NCBI GenBank assembly: GCA_020466095.1
Contig: CM035808.1
Span: forward strand, 81,384,779 to 81,448,778
Source of the DNA: Chlorops oryzae
Taxonomy: Eukaryota; Arthropoda; Insecta; Diptera; Chloropidae
Reading direction: 5' to 3'
DNA length: 64,000 bases
A model generated the notes under the pieces. That model had not been told where the DNA came from, did not search any database, and was given only the letters and a program-made list of their open reading frames with translations. Below, piece by piece: positions 62,673 through 64,000 of the stretch. How positions within the stretch are numbered: position 1 is the first letter of the stretch; each line of letters begins with the position of its first letter. A program made the translations under genes and the position numbers.

Positions 62673-63108
62673 TTAAATCATTATATATATATCGTGAAAT
62701 CGAAAATTAAAGACGATCAATTAATTATTTTTGGGTTTAAATTGGTGTTGTGGAAACGATTTCCTTTTCTGGTTTCAAAATGAAAAAGAACAATTAAGAA
62801 AAAACAAGAAACTAATTTTTTTTTGTTTAAGTGCATCGGTTAAACCTATTTATGTTTAAAATTTGGCAGTTTTCTTTCGTATGATCGAATTGTTTAATTT
62901 GGTCATGTAGTTACCTCGATCGTTAAAGCGTGGCTCTATGTAAGAATTCAACAAAGAAATCATAAACGATCTGCTCAAGCAAACATAAATTTATTATTTC
63001 CCATATTTTTCTGAATTTTGTCTGAACAAAAACGATCTTGTGTGTAAGCTAGCGGCGCAGCGTTCTCTCTCGGCTGCCGCTCACTTTTTAGTTTCCTCTT
63101 GCCATAAA
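62673..63108. other. No recognisable gene
   Basis: AT-rich, then a GC-richer GCTAGCGGCGCAGCGTTC stretch before the mariner fragment. No known element recognised. Confidence 0.4.
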
Positions 63109-63373
63109 AAGTGTTTTCTGGAGGGAAAAAATACAGTGGAAGCAAAAACTTGGCTTGATAATGAGTTTCCGGACTCTGCCCCAGGAAAATCAACAATAAT
63201 TGATTGGTATGCAAAATTCAAGCGTGGTGAAATGAGCACGGAGGACGGTGAACGCAGTGGACGCCCGAAAGAGGTGGTTACCGACGAAAACATCAAAAAA
63301 ATTCACAAAATGATTTTGAATGACCGTAAAATGAAGTTGATCGAGATAGCAGAGGTCTGAAAGATATCAAAGG
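63109..63373 (+). pseudogene. Himar1-like transposase internal fragment
   Basis: Starts inside the gene at CFLEGKNTVEAKTW and reads NEFPDSAPGKSTIIDW, FKRGEMSTEDGERSGRPKE and MILNDRKMKLIEIAEV, then a stop. It retains the region deleted in the copy at 4895-5865, so it derives from a different copy. Both mariner ends are missing. The right edge fuses to Gypsy-2 RT at AGGA (63371-63374). Confidence 0.9.
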
Positions 63374-64000
63374 ACATTACCAGACCAGGAGCACCGAATC
63401 CTAAAACAAAATCCACGATAACACATCGGATAGAGACGACTGGCCAACCTGTATTCGCTCGTCCCCGTCGATTATCACCGGAAAAGCTGGTCGCTGCACG
63501 TAACAAGTTTGAAATGATGATGCGATTAGGTGTGTGCCGCCCATCGAAAAGCAACTGGGCTAGCCCGCTGCACATGGTGCGTAAACCTGACGGCAGCTGG
63601 CGTTCTTGCGGCGACTACAGAGCCCTGAACGCAGTAACTGTCCATGACCGATACCCGCTACCTTACCTCCACGATTTTTCAACAATTTTAGCAGGTAAGA
63701 CTATATTTTCAAAAATCGATTTACAAAAAGCCTTCCTTCAAGTTCCAGTTCATGAAGATGATATTCCAAAGACGGCCATTACTACCCCCTTTGGACTCTT
63801 CGAATTCACGCATATGTGCTTCGGGTTAAGAAATGCTGCGCAAACCTTTCAGCGATTAATTCATGAGATACTTCGTGGGTTGCCCTTCACATTTGCATAT
63901 TTAGATGACGTTTGTATTGCATCATCTACGGTGGAAGAGCACGAGAGGCATCTCAGCACGGTTTTTCATCGCCTTCGAGAAAACGGACTTACAATCAACG
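63371..64000 (+). pseudogene. Second partial Gypsy-2 copy (RT), runs off window
   Basis: Corresponds to 59866-60495 of Gypsy-2 with about three substitutions in 627 bases. It starts GGACATTACCAGACC and includes [38 protein letters not shown] and [11 protein letters not shown] up to the window end. It has no LTR; the 5' edge is the mariner fusion. No stop is seen in the RT part, but its upstream frame is closed by the fusion. Confidence 0.9.

Overview
The window is eukaryotic, AT-rich and almost entirely made of transposable elements. Himar1-like mariner, Jockey-type LINEs, BEL/Pao and CsRn1/Kabuki-like Gypsy LTR elements and mini-me/DINE-type repeats together point to a higher fly (Diptera, Brachycera; a tephritid or other schizophoran is my guess, species not determinable). 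Apart from one possible host exon (43110-43372, minus) I see no ordinary host gene. I see no rRNA, true tRNA, CRISPR or bacterial operon. Most coding segments are broken, so this reads as nested, rearranged repeat territory such as pericentromeric heterochromatin.

Layout. 1-4.5 kb: pieces of a BEL integrase (minus), split by a 5'-truncated LINE that itself carries a 1.27-kb TIR element (1928-3198) containing tRNA-like modules and a hairpin repeat. 4.56-13.5 kb: three tandem copies of a ~2.58-kb piece of BEL pol, each carrying a dead mariner; only the first also carries a Himar1-like mariner (4828-6045), and the other two preserve its empty site. 11.4-27.3 kb: a giant palindrome with ~6.4-kb arms around a 3.2-kb spacer. 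Each arm holds BEL gag-PR-RT, a PIF/Harbinger fragment and the 3' half of a CsRn1-like Gypsy (Gypsy-1); the spacer holds the gag, protease and RT of Gypsy-1, with a 1.06-kb CACATAGG-TIR transposon in gag. 27.3-31.1 kb: three copies of a junction made of Gypsy-1 leader, 5' LTR and PIF/Harbinger transposase, with a second BEL+mariner unit between the first two.

31-43 kb: a LINE 3' remnant, an imperfect inverted-repeat element, an internally deleted but LTR- and TSD-bounded Gypsy (Gypsy-B, 33621-36346), and a decayed Jockey-type LINE on the minus strand. 43-51 kb: the possible host exon, a mini-me-like element with ~101-bp satellites, remnants of two further BEL elements (minus), and a second mini-me-type satellite block.

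51-59.2 kb: a four-level nest. A Gypsy-type LTR with ~99-bp tandem repeats and a PBS is interrupted just after the PBS by a hAT-type foldback element (8-bp TSD); this is split by a nearly complete Jockey-type LINE (11-bp TSD, poly-A), whose ORF2 is interrupted by a 0.53-kb TIR element. 59.3-62.7 kb: Gypsy-2, with nearly identical LTRs but no gag. 63.1-64 kb: a Himar1 fragment fused to a second, ~99.5% identical piece of Gypsy-2 that runs off the end. The genes do not form a pathway; what links them is the order of insertion, duplication and inversion, much of which can be read from target-site duplications, empty sites and microhomology junctions.
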